Source: CALKJU01 sp035326425 | GTDB taxonomy: Bacteria; Pseudomonadota; Alphaproteobacteria; Geminicoccales; Geminicoccaceae | Assembly (NCBI GenBank): GCA_035326425.1 | Contig: DAOLFG010000015.1 | Span: forward strand, 29,413 to 93,412 | Direction of reading: 5' to 3' | DNA: 64,000 bases | Part shown: positions 35,763 through 45,163 of the stretch, piece by piece | How positions within the stretch are numbered: the first letter of the stretch is position 1 | Layout of the letters: the number at the start of each line of letters is the position of its first letter | Made by a program: the position numbers and the translations under genes | Notes under the pieces: model-generated | What the model saw: only the letters and a program-made list of their open reading frames with translations | The model's database searches: none | Told to the model about the DNA's origin: nothing

Positions 35763-35947
35763 CGCCCGGCCCTCCCGGCCCCGCGCCCCGTCATGGGGCG
35801 ATCATCCGCCTTCAATTCGGCTGCCGCGACACGGTTCCCGCCGGCTGCTCGCGGCAGCCCGCTCCGGGTCCTTCCGCCGTCGGACCGCGGGAACGCTCGC
35901 GCCCTTCCCGCCATTGGACAGGCAGTCCCGATGTTCGGGAGACCCTG

Positions 35948-36382
35948 ATGATCGTGCTGATTGTCGAGGACGAGCCGTTCACGGCCATGGCGTTGGAGAT
36001 GGAGCTCCAGGGCGCCGGCCATCGCGTATTGGGACCGGCCGCCACAGTGGGCGAGGCCGAGGCCTTGATCGTCGATGCGAGCCCGGACGTCGCCCTCGTC
36101 GACATCAACCTGCAAGGCGGCGGTGATTCCGTCGCCCTGTCGCGCCGCCTGATGGCGCAGGGCACCAAGGTGCTGTTCACCAGCGGCCAGACCGCGACCG
36201 CCCGCGCCAACCGCGACGCCGCCTGGGGGCTGATCACCAAGCCCTACGATCCCCGGACCGTCCTGCTGTCCCTGGAGGTGGTGCAGAACCTGGCGGACGG
36301 CCGGCCGCCGGAGCGCATGCCGATGCGCCTGGAGCTGTTCGCGCCGGCGGAAGGCCGGCCGGTCACGGCAACGGAAAGGTGA
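35948..36382 (+). CDS. Single-domain response regulator (receiver only)
   Basis: A 144-residue receiver with no output domain: acidic pocket EDE at 7-9, phosphoacceptor Asp52 in VALVDINL, conserved Ser79/Gly80 in FTSG and Lys98 in ITKPYD. It belongs to the receiver type found with HWE/HisKA_2 kinases, where it acts as a phosphate carrier or sink. It converges on the HisKA_2 kinase gene, overlapping its end by 20 bases, and is the likely partner of that kinase. The start at 35948 follows GGGAGA. It could feed or drain the general stress phosphorelay (PhyR/NepR/EcfG), none of which is in the window. Confidence 0.88.
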   Translation: MIVLIVEDEPFTAMALEMELQGAGHRVLGPAATVGEAEALIVDASPDVALVDINLQGGGDSVALSRRLMAQGTKVLFTSGQTATARANRDAAWGLITKPYDPRTVLLSLEVVQNLADGRPPERMPMRLELFAPAEGRPVTATER

Positions 36383-37361
36383 TCCTGAAGCCGGTGCCGC
36401 CGACCGACTCCGACGCGATCTGCGCGCGTGCCTGGCGGGCGAGGCCTGCGACCAGGGCCAGGCCGATCCGGGTGGAATCGGGATCGATCGCCTGCTGCCA
36501 TGTCGGCACGCCGAGGCCGATGCCGTCATCGCCGATCAGGGCCACGCCGGAACCGCCCTCGCGACGCAGCTCCAGCCGGATGCTGCCTTTTCCGCGCTCC
36601 TTGAAGGCGTGCTGCAAGGCGTTGGCGATCAGCTCCGTGGCGATGAACCCCAGGGGTGCGGCCGTCGCGGCCAGCACCGGCATCTCCTCGGTCGTCGTCT
36701 CCAGCCGCACGTCGGTCTCGCTGGCGCGGACCAGCTCGCGGGCGAGGTCCGACAGGTAGCGGGCGAGGTCGACCCGGCTCGTCGGGTCGGCTCGCGCCAG
36801 CAGCCTGTCCTGCGCTATTCCCATCACGCGCACGCGCCTGGCGCTGCGGCCCAGCAGCCGTGCGGCCTCGCCACCGCCGGCGCGACGCGCCTGGAAAATC
36901 AGCATGCTGGCGATCATCTGCACCATGTTGCGCACGCGGTGCTGAAGCTCGGCCAGCAGGGCGTTGCGCTCGTCGAGCGCCAGTCGCAGCGCACTGCTCT
37001 CCATGCGCCGATCGTCGACGTCCATGCCGCAGCCGACGAGACCGGTCACCGAGCCGTCCTCGGCTCGCAGCGCCGCCAGCCGGTCGGCGATCCAGCGCCA
37101 GCGGCCGTCGTGGCGGCGCAGGCGGTACTCGACCACCGCCGCTTCGCCGCCATCCAAGGCGGCGCGATGCGACGCCCGGCATCGCGCGCGATCCTGCGGA
37201 TGGATGGCCGCGACCCACGCCGGCCGCCGGTCCGCCGGCCGTCCGGTGAAATCGCGCCATGCACGATTGACGAAGCGGCACCGCCCGCGCCGGTCGGCGC
37301 ACCAGACCAATCCCGGCACCGCATCGGCGATCAGCCGCTCGACGCCTGCCTCCTCCTGCAC
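36363..37361 (-). CDS. PAS-HisKA_2 sensor histidine kinase
   Basis: A 332-residue soluble kinase. A PAS domain (about 8-120) includes LIADAVPGLVWCADRRGRCRFVNRAW. The HisKA_2 dimerisation region has phospho-His141 in LAELQHRVRNMVQMIASML, followed by an ATPase domain with an N-box (FIATELIANALQHAF) and GDDGIGLG. It has no membrane segment, so it senses a cytosolic ligand or redox/light cue. I chose GTG at 37361 because GAGGAG lies 6-7 bases upstream; the frame extends further (to 37556) but overlaps the divergent PRC-barrel gene and its promoter. Its upstream region holds the minus-strand half of a bidirectional EcfG-type promoter, so stress may raise kinase levels. Confidence 0.85.
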   Translation of the reverse strand: MQEEAGVERLIADAVPGLVWCADRRGRCRFVNRAWRDFTGRPADRRPAWVAAIHPQDRARCRASHRAALDGGEAAVVEYRLRRHDGRWRWIADRLAALRAEDGSVTGLVGCGMDVDDRRMESSALRLALDERNALLAELQHRVRNMVQMIASMLIFQARRAGGGEAARLLGRSARRVRVMGIAQDRLLARADPTSRVDLARYLSDLARELVRASETDVRLETTTEEMPVLAATAAPLGFIATELIANALQHAFKERGKGSIRLELRREGGSGVALIGDDGIGLGVPTWQQAIDPDSTRIGLALVAGLARQARAQIASESVGGTGFRITFPLP

Positions 37362-37389
37362 CCCGGTCTCCTCGCTGGCCGCCGTGCAT

Positions 37390-37414
37390 GGAACCGCCGA
37401 CGGGCCCTGCCGTT
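37390..37414 (+). promoter_or_regulatory. EcfG-type promoter for the second PRC-barrel gene
   Basis: GGAAC (37390-37394), 16 bases, CGTT (37411-37414): an exact EcfG consensus match. The PRC-barrel start codon is at 37450, preceded by GGAGG at 37439-37443, leaving a short leader. Confidence 0.78.
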
Positions 37415-37416
37415 CC
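37392..37416 (-). promoter_or_regulatory. Opposite-strand EcfG-type promoter for the HisKA_2 kinase
   Basis: The same segment read on the minus strand gives GGAAC (37416-37412), 16 bases and GGTT (37395-37392), one mismatch from GGAAC-N16-CGTT with the GTT kept. It points at the kinase GTG 31 bases away. The two overlapping elements make a near-palindromic bidirectional promoter. Confidence 0.55.
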
Positions 37417-37449
37417 TTTCGCCGAGCAGATCCACAATGGAGGCCAAAG

Positions 37450-37836
37450 ATGCAGACGGTATCCACGCCCATCGAGAGCGGGCCTGTCCCGACCAGCGAG
37501 ACGCACAACCTCATCGCGTCGGACAAGGTCGAAGGAACCGCAGTGTACAATCGCAATGGCGACCACCTCGGCTCGATCTACAACGTGATGATCGACAAGA
37601 CGAGCGGGCAGGTGAACTACGCCGTACTGTCGTTCGGCGGATTCCTCGGGCTCGGCAGCTCGTATCATCCGCTGCCCTGGAAGGCGCTGACCTACGATAC
37701 CAGGCGCAACGGCTACGTCGTCGATGTCGACAAGGACCGTCTCCGCAACGCCCCGAGCTACGGCACCGACGAGGTGCCGGACTGGGACGACACGCGGTTC
37801 GGCCGGCGGATCAACGAGTTCTACGGCTACATGTGA
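37450..37836 (+). CDS. Cytosolic PRC-barrel domain protein, stress-promoter linked
   Basis: A 128-residue protein with no signal peptide. The PRC-barrel covers about 18-100: LIASDKVEGTAVYNRNGDHL, IYNVMIDKTSG, YAVLSFGGFLGLGSSYHPLPW and LTYDTRRNGYVVDVDKDRL. The tail is acidic and aromatic (VPDWDD, INEFYGYM). This PRC-barrel type is common in alphaproteobacteria and often stress-induced, with unknown biochemical role. The start is fixed by GGAGG 6 bases upstream and by an exact EcfG promoter at 37390. A strong bidirectional terminator follows 27 bases after the stop. It shares the FGGFLGLG/VGGFLGIG element with the exported PRC-barrel protein at 33980. Confidence 0.88.
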   Translation: MQTVSTPIESGPVPTSETHNLIASDKVEGTAVYNRNGDHLGSIYNVMIDKTSGQVNYAVLSFGGFLGLGSSYHPLPWKALTYDTRRNGYVVDVDKDRLRNAPSYGTDEVPDWDDTRFGRRINEFYGYM

Positions 37837-37854
37837 GCCGGGAGCCGGTGGGTT

Positions 37855-37895
37855 GTAAGGAAAAGGGGCGGGTCCTCGCGGGCCCGCCCCTTCTC
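37855..37895. terminator. Bidirectional intrinsic terminator
   Basis: AAGGGGCGGG (37863-37872) and CCCGCCCCTT (37883-37892) form a perfect 10-base stem, extendable to 13, with a TCGC loop between convergent genes. On the minus strand TTTTCCTTAC follows the stem, a good U-run for the cyclophilin gene; on the plus strand TTCTC follows. Confidence 0.8.
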
Positions 37896-38424
37896 ACATG
37901 TCGGCCTGCACGCGGGCGCGGACGATCTTGTCCGGATTGCGCGGCGGCTCGCCGGGGGCGATCTTGTCGACCAGCTCCATGCCTTCGATCACCTGGCCCC
38001 AGACGGTGTACTGGCCGTTCAGGTGCGAGGCCGAGGCGAAGCAGATGAAGAACTGGCTGTTGGCGCTGTTCGGGCTGGCGGCGCGCGCCATGCCGACGGT
38101 GCCGCGACGGAACGGCTCCTGGTTGAACTCGGCCGGCAGGTTGGGCTTGCTCGAGCCGCCGCGGCCGGTGCCGGTCGGATCGCCGCTCTGCGCCATGAAG
38201 CCGGGAATGACGCGGTGGAACACCACCCCGTCATAGAAGCCCTCCGCCGCCAGCTCGCGAATGCGCTGCACGTGCTGGGGCGCCAGATCCGGCCTCATCT
38301 CGATCACCACCTTGCCGCTCGCCAGCTCGAGAACCAGCAGGTTCTCGGGGTCGGCGGCCTCGGGCTCGTCTGTGGCCGTCATGGTCAAGGCTAGGCTCCC
38401 GATCAGCAGTGTGCGGCGGCGCAT
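37894..38424 (-). CDS. Cyclophilin-type peptidyl-prolyl cis-trans isomerase
   Basis: A 176-residue proline isomerase that speeds protein folding. The cyclophilin core shows FYDGVVFHRVIPGFMAQSGDPTGTGRGG (near 70-97, with the catalytic Arg in FHRV), GTVGMARAASPNSANSQFFI (near 118-137) and the C-terminal VWGQVIEGMELVDKI. It begins MRRRTLLIGSLALTMTATDEPEA, a short basic-hydrophobic leader, so periplasmic location is likely but not certain. The frame runs open upstream to 38817, but that part is non-coding in appearance, so the ATG at 38424 was chosen. It is convergent with the PRC-barrel gene across a shared terminator. Confidence 0.9.
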   Translation of the reverse strand: MRRRTLLIGSLALTMTATDEPEAADPENLLVLELASGKVVIEMRPDLAPQHVQRIRELAAEGFYDGVVFHRVIPGFMAQSGDPTGTGRGGSSKPNLPAEFNQEPFRRGTVGMARAASPNSANSQFFICFASASHLNGQYTVWGQVIEGMELVDKIAPGEPPRNPDKIVRARVQADM

Positions 38425-38764
38425 GGGCTCGGCTGTCGCTCCCGGGCGCGCGAGGACCGCCCTGGCGCGCGCCGCTTGGTAGCGCAGGCGCCGCCAAAGC
38501 CAAAACCGTTTTTGCCGAAACCGCTTTCGACCGCGGCGTGTTTGACATCCGTGCGGCGAAGGCCCATATGCGGCTCGCCGTAGACCTCGGCGTCGGATGT
38601 TCCAGCCGCGTGGAGCGATGACAACCATCGTTTCCTGTTGAGCGCCCGACCCACTCCCTCGACCGCCCGGACACGCGGGGCGCGTCCCATCCGACAGAGC
38701 CGCGATCTCAGCACCCCGACGGGGTGTCGGCAGCAGTCGCGGCGCCTCATGAAAGTATCTCGAC
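38425..38764. other. Gene-free divergent region between cyclophilin and helicase genes
   Basis: This 340-base stretch holds no convincing gene. It includes a locally less GC-rich patch (about 38500-38545) and a short hairpin CACCCC-GAC-GGGGTG (38712-38726), 40 bases before the helicase start. It may be a long helicase leader, since such genes are often cold-regulated through their 5' UTR. No known riboswitch was recognised. Confidence 0.35.
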
Positions 38765-40009
38765 TTGACGCTCTTTTCCGACCTCGGCCTCGCCGAGTCG
38801 CTGCTTCGTGCCCTCACCGAAGAGGGCTATGACACTCCTACCCCCATCCAGTCCCAGGCCATCCCGCACCTGCTGAAGGGCCGCGACCTGCTGGGCATCG
38901 CCCAGACCGGCACCGGCAAGACTGCGGCCTTCGCCCTTCCCATCCTTCACAGGTTCGCCACCAACCGCCGGCCGACGCCGGCACGGCATTGCCGGGCGCT
39001 GGTTCTGGCGCCGACGCGCGAGCTGGCGATCCAGATCGCCGACAGCTTCCGTGCCTATGGCCGCCATCTCAGGCTGTCGGTGGCGGTCGTCATCGGCGGC
39101 GTCGGCCACGCGCCGCAGATCCGCGCCATGGCGCGCGGTGTCGACGTGCTGGTCGCCACGCCCGGCCGGCTGCTCGACCATCTCGACACCGGTGCCATGC
39201 GCCTCGACATGGCCGAGGTGGTGGTGCTGGACGAGGCCGACCACATGCTGGACCTCGGCTTCATCGTGCCGATCCGCCGCATCGTCGCCAGGCTGCCCAA
39301 GGCGCGCCAGAGCCTGTTCTTCTCGGCCACCATGCCGCGCGAGATCGCGGCCCTGGCCAGCGAGTTCCTGCGCGATCCCGTCGAGGTGAAGGTGGCGCCG
39401 GTCGCCACTACCGCCGAGCGGGTGACCCAGCAGGTCTACCTGGTGGATGCGCTGCACAAGCGGCACCTGCTGGTCGAGCTGCTGCGCACGCCCGATTTCG
39501 AGCGGACGCTCGTGTTCACCCGCACCAAGCGCGGCGCCGACCGGGTCGCCGAGCATCTGGAGGCCGCCGGCATGCCGGCGGCTGCCATCCACGGCAACAA
39601 GAGCCAGGGCCAGCGCGAGCGCGCCCTGGCCTCGTTCCGCGACGGCCGCACCCGCGTGCTGGTCGCCACCGACATCGCCGCCCGCGGCATCGACGTCGAC
39701 GGCGTCTCGCACGTGCTCAACTTCGAGCTGCCCGACGTGCCCGAGGCCTATGTCCACCGCATCGGCCGGACGGCGCGGGCGGGCAATGCCGGCGTGGCGA
39801 TCTCGTTCTGCGACGCCGAGGAGCGCGGCCTCTTGCGCGACATCGAGCGGCTGACCCGGCAGAGCCTGCCGCTGGTCGACCGCCGCAGCGCCGAGGGCCG
39901 CGCGATGCAGCCGGCCAACGACCACGGCCCCCGCCGCCCGACGCGCGGCCGGCCGCAGCCGGCGCGCGCCGGACGTGGTGGCCATCAGCCGGCCCGGCGG
40001 GCCGGCTGA
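38765..40009 (+). CDS. rhlE: DEAD-box RNA helicase, RhlE type
   Basis: A 414-residue ATP-dependent RNA helicase involved in ribosome assembly, RNA decay or cold adaptation. Motifs in order: the Q-motif region YDTPTPIQSQAIPHLL (near 21-36), AQTGTGKTAA (near 46), PTRELA, TPGRLLDHL, VVLDEADHMLD (near 155), SATMP, VATDIAARGID (near 300) and HRIGRTARAGN. The short Arg/Gly/Pro-rich tail is typical of RhlE. The start is TTG at 38765, giving the family-standard FSDLGLAESLLRAL; the ATG 16 bases upstream is out of frame and no strong ribosome site is seen, so initiation looks weak. A 23-base palindrome overlaps its stop. Confidence 0.92.
   Translation: MTLFSDLGLAESLLRALTEEGYDTPTPIQSQAIPHLLKGRDLLGIAQTGTGKTAAFALPILHRFATNRRPTPARHCRALVLAPTRELAIQIADSFRAYGRHLRLSVAVVIGGVGHAPQIRAMARGVDVLVATPGRLLDHLDTGAMRLDMAEVVVLDEADHMLDLGFIVPIRRIVARLPKARQSLFFSATMPREIAALASEFLRDPVEVKVAPVATTAERVTQQVYLVDALHKRHLLVELLRTPDFERTLVFTRTKRGADRVAEHLEAAGMPAAAIHGNKSQGQRERALASFRDGRTRVLVATDIAARGIDVDGVSHVLNFELPDVPEAYVHRIGRTARAGNAGVAISFCDAEERGLLRDIERLTRQSLPLVDRRSAEGRAMQPANDHGPRRPTRGRPQPARAGRGGHQPARRAG
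39986..40008. terminator. Palindrome overlapping the helicase stop codon
   Basis: CAGCCGGCCCG (39986-39996) and CGGGCCGGCTG (39998-40008) form a near-perfect palindrome in the 3' end of the helicase gene, between convergent genes. No U-run follows on either strand, so termination would be weak. Confidence 0.35.
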
Positions 40010-40033
40010 CCCCGTCCTCGCCGGCCGGGCGCC

Positions 40034-40965
40034 TCAGCAGGTGACGTTGCGACCCTCGCTGCCGAAGGCGGCGAGGCGGGCCTCGTCGTCGGTCAGCACG
40101 GAGGTGCCCGGCCGGTAGTGGTACTGCACCGCCCAGCGATGCTGGTCGGTGCGGTTGGTCGGCGTGCCGTGCGGCAGCTTGCCGTCGAACAGCAGCACGT
40201 CGCCCGGCCCCATCGGCACGGCGACGCGGCCGGCGCCGGGCACGTCGCTGTCGCAGATCTGCCAGTCGCGACGCTTGAAGTGGGCGCGCGGGCCGGCGCG
40301 GTGGCCGCCGGCCAGCATGTGCATGCAGCCGTTCTCGGGCGTCACCTCGCCCATCGGGATCCACACGCCGACGATCGGCGTGTCGAGCGCCACGTTGAAA
40401 TAGGCGTGGTCCTGGTGCCAGGGCTTCTCGCGGCCGCCGCCCGGCTTCACCAGCGCCATGTCCTGGAACATCTCGGGCTGCCGGCCGCCGAGCAGGCGCG
40501 AGACGATCGCCATCAGCGCCGGCTGCTTCGACAGCCGGGTCAGCTCGGGCGCCATGCCGACGAAGCTCATGAATTTCCGCACATAGCGGGCGCGCAGCGC
40601 CGGATCGAGCCGCGGCAGGCCGTTGCCCTCCTGGCCCGGCTGGAAATGCACGCCGCCGGTCCTGGGATCGATGCCCTTGTCCCGCTCGGCGTCGAGCTGG
40701 ACGAACTGGCGCATGGCACCTTCGTAGTAGATCAGCTCGCAGGCCGGCTCCTCGGACAGCGCCATGGCCTCGAGCTCGGCGCGGGTGGCGCGGATCTCGT
40801 CGAGGGGCAAGAGACCGCGGACGTTGAGGAAACCCTCCTCCCGCCAGCGGGCCAGGCCCTCCTCGCTCAGCGCGAGCTCGGGCGACACGCCGCCATCGGT
40901 GCGCTCGAAGGCATAGAGTGCCGGATCGTGCGCCGGGATCTGCGCCTCGTAATAGACTCGAACGC

Positions 40966-40969
<4 letters not shown>
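40034..40969 (-). CDS. Phytanoyl-CoA dioxygenase (PhyH) family protein
   Basis: A 311-residue Fe(II)/2-oxoglutarate-dependent oxygenase. The iron triad is visible as PWHQDHAYFN (HxD, near 180-190) and the distal His in LPHGTPTNRT (near 265), with a following Arg for 2-oxoglutarate. PhyH members hydroxylate lipids, small acids or secondary metabolites. The start is GTG at 40969, overlapping the stop of the ABC ATPase gene (GTGA) and preceded by GAGGAGG, so it is the last cistron of the transporter operon. The imported substrate is therefore probably hydroxylated or oxidatively trimmed by this enzyme. A longer frame to 41041 is not supported. Confidence 0.85.
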
Positions 40970-42008
<1,039 letters not shown>

Positions 42009-42012
<4 letters not shown>

Positions 42013-43025
42013 GCCGCTCGCTCCGCGACCGTGCCGGTGTAGAGAAAGCAGCTCACCTCCTGCCCTGGCCCCGCCGATGTGGTGGCCGGAAACGCCGTCT
42101 CGCACGTCCCCCTGATCCAGTCCGGGCAGCGCGGGTGGAACGGGCAGCCCTTGGGCCGGGCATAGGGGTGCGGGATCGAGCCGGTGATGGTCTTGAGCCG
42201 CGAGCGCGGCGTGGCCGTGACGCTCGGGATCGAGCGCAGCAGCGACTTGGTGTAGGGGTGCTTGGGGTCGTGGAAGATCTGGTCGACCGGTCCGCGCTCG
42301 ACCTCGCGGCCGAGATACATCACCACCACCTCGTCGGCCATCTCGGCGATGACACCCATGTCGTGGGTGATCAGCATCACGGCGAGGCCCTTCTCCTCCT
42401 GCAGCCGGCGGACGAGGTCGAGGATCTGCGCCTGGGTGGTGACGTCCAACGCCGTGGTGGGCTCGTCGGCGATCAGGATGCGCGGCTCGGCCGACAGCGC
42501 CATGGCGATCATCACCCGCTGGCGCAGGCCGCCCGACAGCTCGAAGGCGTACTCGTCGATACGACGCTCCGGCCGCGGGATGCCGACCATGCGCAGCATC
42601 TCGATGGCGCGCTCGCGCGCCTGCTGCTTGGACAGGTCGGAATGCAGCCGGATCGCCTCGATGATCTGGTTGCCGACGGTGTGGTAGGAGCTGAACGAGG
42701 TCATCGGCTCCTGGAAGACCAGCCCGATCTCGCCGCCGCGGATCGCGCGCATCTCGGAGCCCTGCGGGTCGAGCCTCGTCAGCTCCGTCCGGCTGCCGTC
42801 GGCGCGGCGCAGCCAGATCTCGCCGCCCTCGATCCGGCCCGGGCGCTCGACGATCCGCAGGATCGAGCGGGCGGTGACACTCTTGCCGCAGCCGGATTCG
42901 CCGACGATGCCCAGCGTCCTGCCCGGCTGCAGCGCGAAGCTGGCGCCGTCGACGGCACGGACCACGCCCTCGTCCTGCGTGAAGTAGGTCTTGAGGTTTC
43001 TGACCTCGAGGATGGGCTCAGCCAT
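42009..43025 (-). CDS. Opp/Dpp-type ABC transporter ATPase, OppD position
   Basis: A 338-residue ATPase with Walker A GESGCGKSV (near 40), Q-loop FQEPMTSFSSYHTV, signature LSGGLRQR, Walker B ILIADEPTTALD and switch ITHDMGVIAEMADEV. The C-terminal Cys cluster (GCPFHPRCPDWIRGTC) is that of the oligopeptide/dipeptide group. The start codon at 43025 lies within the 3' end of the permease gene (8-base overlap), and the stop overlaps the next ATPase start, so the operon is tightly coupled. Confidence 0.9.
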
Positions 43026-44151
43026 AGGGATCCGCCGCGTCCCTGAGCCCGTCGCCCAGGAAATTGAAGGCCAGGATGACGAGGATCACCGGCAGGGCGG
43101 TGACCAGCAGCCAGGGTGCCGTGGCCAGCGCCTGCAGGTTCTGCGCGTCCTGCAGCAGCACGCCCCAGGAAATGGCGGGCGGGCGCAGGCCGAGGCCCAG
43201 GAAGGACAGCGTGGTCTCGCTGATGATCATCGCCGGCAGCGCCAGGCTCACCGCGGCGATGATGTGCGACAGGAAGGACGGCACCATGTGGCGGAAGATG
43301 ATGCGGAACTGGCTGGCGCCCGCCAGCTCGGCGGCGGTGATGAAGTCCTCCTCGCGCATGGCGAGGAAGCGGCCGCGCACCACGCGCGCCAGCTCGGTCC
43401 AGCCGATCAGCGAGATGATGACGGTGATGGCGAAATAGACCTGCGTCACGCTCCAGGTCGAGGGCAGGGCGGCGGCGAGGCCCATCCACAAGGGGATGGT
43501 CGGTATCGAGCGCAGGATCTCGATGACACGCTGGATGACCGTGTCGACCCAGCCGCCATAGAGGCCCGAGATGCCGCCCAGCAGCACGCCCAGGAACAGC
43601 GACAGCGCCACGCCGACGAGGCCGATGGTGAGCGAGGTCCGGCTGGCCAGCATCAGCCGGGACCAGACGTCGCGGCCGAGCAGGTCGGTGCCGAGCAGGA
43701 ACAGCGATTCCTCGGGCTTGCCGTCCGAGACGCCGAGCAGATGCCGGTTGATCGGGATGAAGCCCAGGAGATTGTAGTCGAAGCCCTCGGCGAACAGCGT
43801 GAGATAGCGCTTCTCGGACGGGTCCGGCGCGTAGATCAGCTTGAAGGTCCTGGGATCGCGCCGGCCCTTCAGCGCGAAGACGTGCGGCGCGAAGGCGCCG
43901 TCGTCGAACCAGTGGATCGGCTGCGGCGGGATGAAGCTGCGGCGGGCGTCGGTGACGTGCGGGTTGGTCGTCGCCAGGAAGTCGGCGAGGATCGCCACGA
44001 CATAGAACAGGATGACGATGACGGCGCTCCACAAGGCGACCTTGTGCTTGCGGAAGCGCCACCAGGTCAGCTGCAGCTGGGTGGCGACGGCGACCTTGCT
44101 GTCGGCGACGTCGGGCTCGATGGCGGCGACGGCGGGGGCGACCGTGCTCAT
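43018..44151 (-). CDS. Opp-type ABC transporter permease, OppC position
   Basis: A 377-residue permease. An N-terminal helix (ALWSAVIVILFYVVAILADF, near 35-55) is followed by an unusually long periplasmic insert of about 100 residues (GRRDPRTFKLIYAPD), then five helices. The EAA-type ATPase contact reads DFITAAELAGASQFRIIFRH. The long insert is seen in permeases that work with large (about 680-residue) binding proteins, as here. The ATG at 44151 overlaps the OppB-type stop (ATGA). Confidence 0.9.
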   Translation of the reverse strand: MSTVAPAVAAIEPDVADSKVAVATQLQLTWWRFRKHKVALWSAVIVILFYVVAILADFLATTNPHVTDARRSFIPPQPIHWFDDGAFAPHVFALKGRRDPRTFKLIYAPDPSEKRYLTLFAEGFDYNLLGFIPINRHLLGVSDGKPEESLFLLGTDLLGRDVWSRLMLASRTSLTIGLVGVALSLFLGVLLGGISGLYGGWVDTVIQRVIEILRSIPTIPLWMGLAAALPSTWSVTQVYFAITVIISLIGWTELARVVRGRFLAMREEDFITAAELAGASQFRIIFRHMVPSFLSHIIAAVSLALPAMIISETTLSFLGLGLRPPAISWGVLLQDAQNLQALATAPWLLVTALPVILVILAFNFLGDGLRDAADPYG

Positions 44152-45140
44152 CCGTGCAGCCCCTGGCGGATCTTGGGATCGATCCACATCAGCACCAGGT
44201 CGGAGATGAAGGTACCGATGACGGTGAGCACGCCCAGCAGCAGGATGATGGTCGAGGCCAGCAGCATGTCCTGCGACACCAGCGAGCGCAGCAGCAGCGG
44301 CCCGACGGTCGGCAGGCTCAGCACCACCGAGACGATGATGCTGCCCGACACCACGAAGGGCAGCAGGTAGCCGATGGTGCTGGCGAACGGGTTCAGCGCC
44401 GCCCGCACCGGGTACTTCATGATCACCCGCTTCTCGGGCAGGCCCTTGGCGCGGGCGGTGACGACGTAGGGCCGGCGCAGCTCGTCCAGCAGGTTGGCGC
44501 GCATGATGCGCACCAGCTGGGCGGTGCCGGCCAGCGCCAGGATGATCACCGGCAGCGGCAGGTGCTTGGTGAGATCCCAGATCTTGGCCAGCGACCAGGG
44601 CGCCAGCTCGAACTCGGCCGAGAACAGGCCGCCGACATTCATCCCGAACCAGCGGAAGCTGAAATACATCACCAGCAGCGCCAGCAGGAAGTTGGGCACG
44701 GCGAGCCCGATGAAGCCGATCAGCGTGAACAGGTAGTCGCCGACCGAGTACTGCCGCACAGCCGAATAGATGCCGATCGGCAGGGCGAGGCCCCAGGTGA
44801 CGATGAGCGCGCCGATCGACAGCACGATGGTCAGCCACAGCCGGTCGCCGATGACCTCGGTGACCGGCCGGCCGAACTCGAACGACAGGCCGAACTCGCC
44901 GCGCAGGATCATGCCCAGCCACTTGGCGTACTGGACGAAGATCGGCTGGTCGAGGCCGTAGGCCTGTCGCAGCGCATCCGCCTCCGCCTGGGTGATGGCC
45001 GAGCCCATGGCGGCGCTCTGGGCGATGTAGGCATCGACAAAATCACCCGGCGGCAGCTGGATGATGATGAAGGTGACCACGGTGATCGCCCAGATGGTGA
45101 CGAGGGCGAGGCCCAGGCGGCGGATCAGGTAGGCGAGCAT
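44148..45140 (-). CDS. Opp-type ABC transporter permease, OppB position
   Basis: A 330-residue permease with six helices, the first at residues 9-29 (LGLALVTIWAITVVTFIIIQL) followed by the typical PPGDFVDAY. The ATPase-contact loop is YVVTARAKGLPEKRVIMKYPVRAAL (near 210-235). It starts 23 bases after the second binding-protein gene and overlaps the OppC-type gene by 4 bases. Topology and motifs match OppB/DppB proteins. Confidence 0.9.
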   Translation of the reverse strand: MLAYLIRRLGLALVTIWAITVVTFIIIQLPPGDFVDAYIAQSAAMGSAITQAEADALRQAYGLDQPIFVQYAKWLGMILRGEFGLSFEFGRPVTEVIGDRLWLTIVLSIGALIVTWGLALPIGIYSAVRQYSVGDYLFTLIGFIGLAVPNFLLALLVMYFSFRWFGMNVGGLFSAEFELAPWSLAKIWDLTKHLPLPVIILALAGTAQLVRIMRANLLDELRRPYVVTARAKGLPEKRVIMKYPVRAALNPFASTIGYLLPFVVSGSIIVSVVLSLPTVGPLLLRSLVSQDMLLASTIILLLGVLTVIGTFISDLVLMWIDPKIRQGLHG

Positions 45141-45163
45141 CGGTCGGCCCTGCGGCTAGGAGC

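Noticed and set aside
35814..35838. Minus-strand GGAAC before the DUF2934 gene as an EcfG promoter
   Set aside because: With a 16-base spacer the -10 reads AATT, two mismatches from CGTT; too weak to call.
35890..35914. GGAAC upstream of the single-domain receiver gene as a fifth EcfG promoter
   Set aside because: At 16-17 base spacing the -10 position reads CCAT or CATT, without the GTT core.
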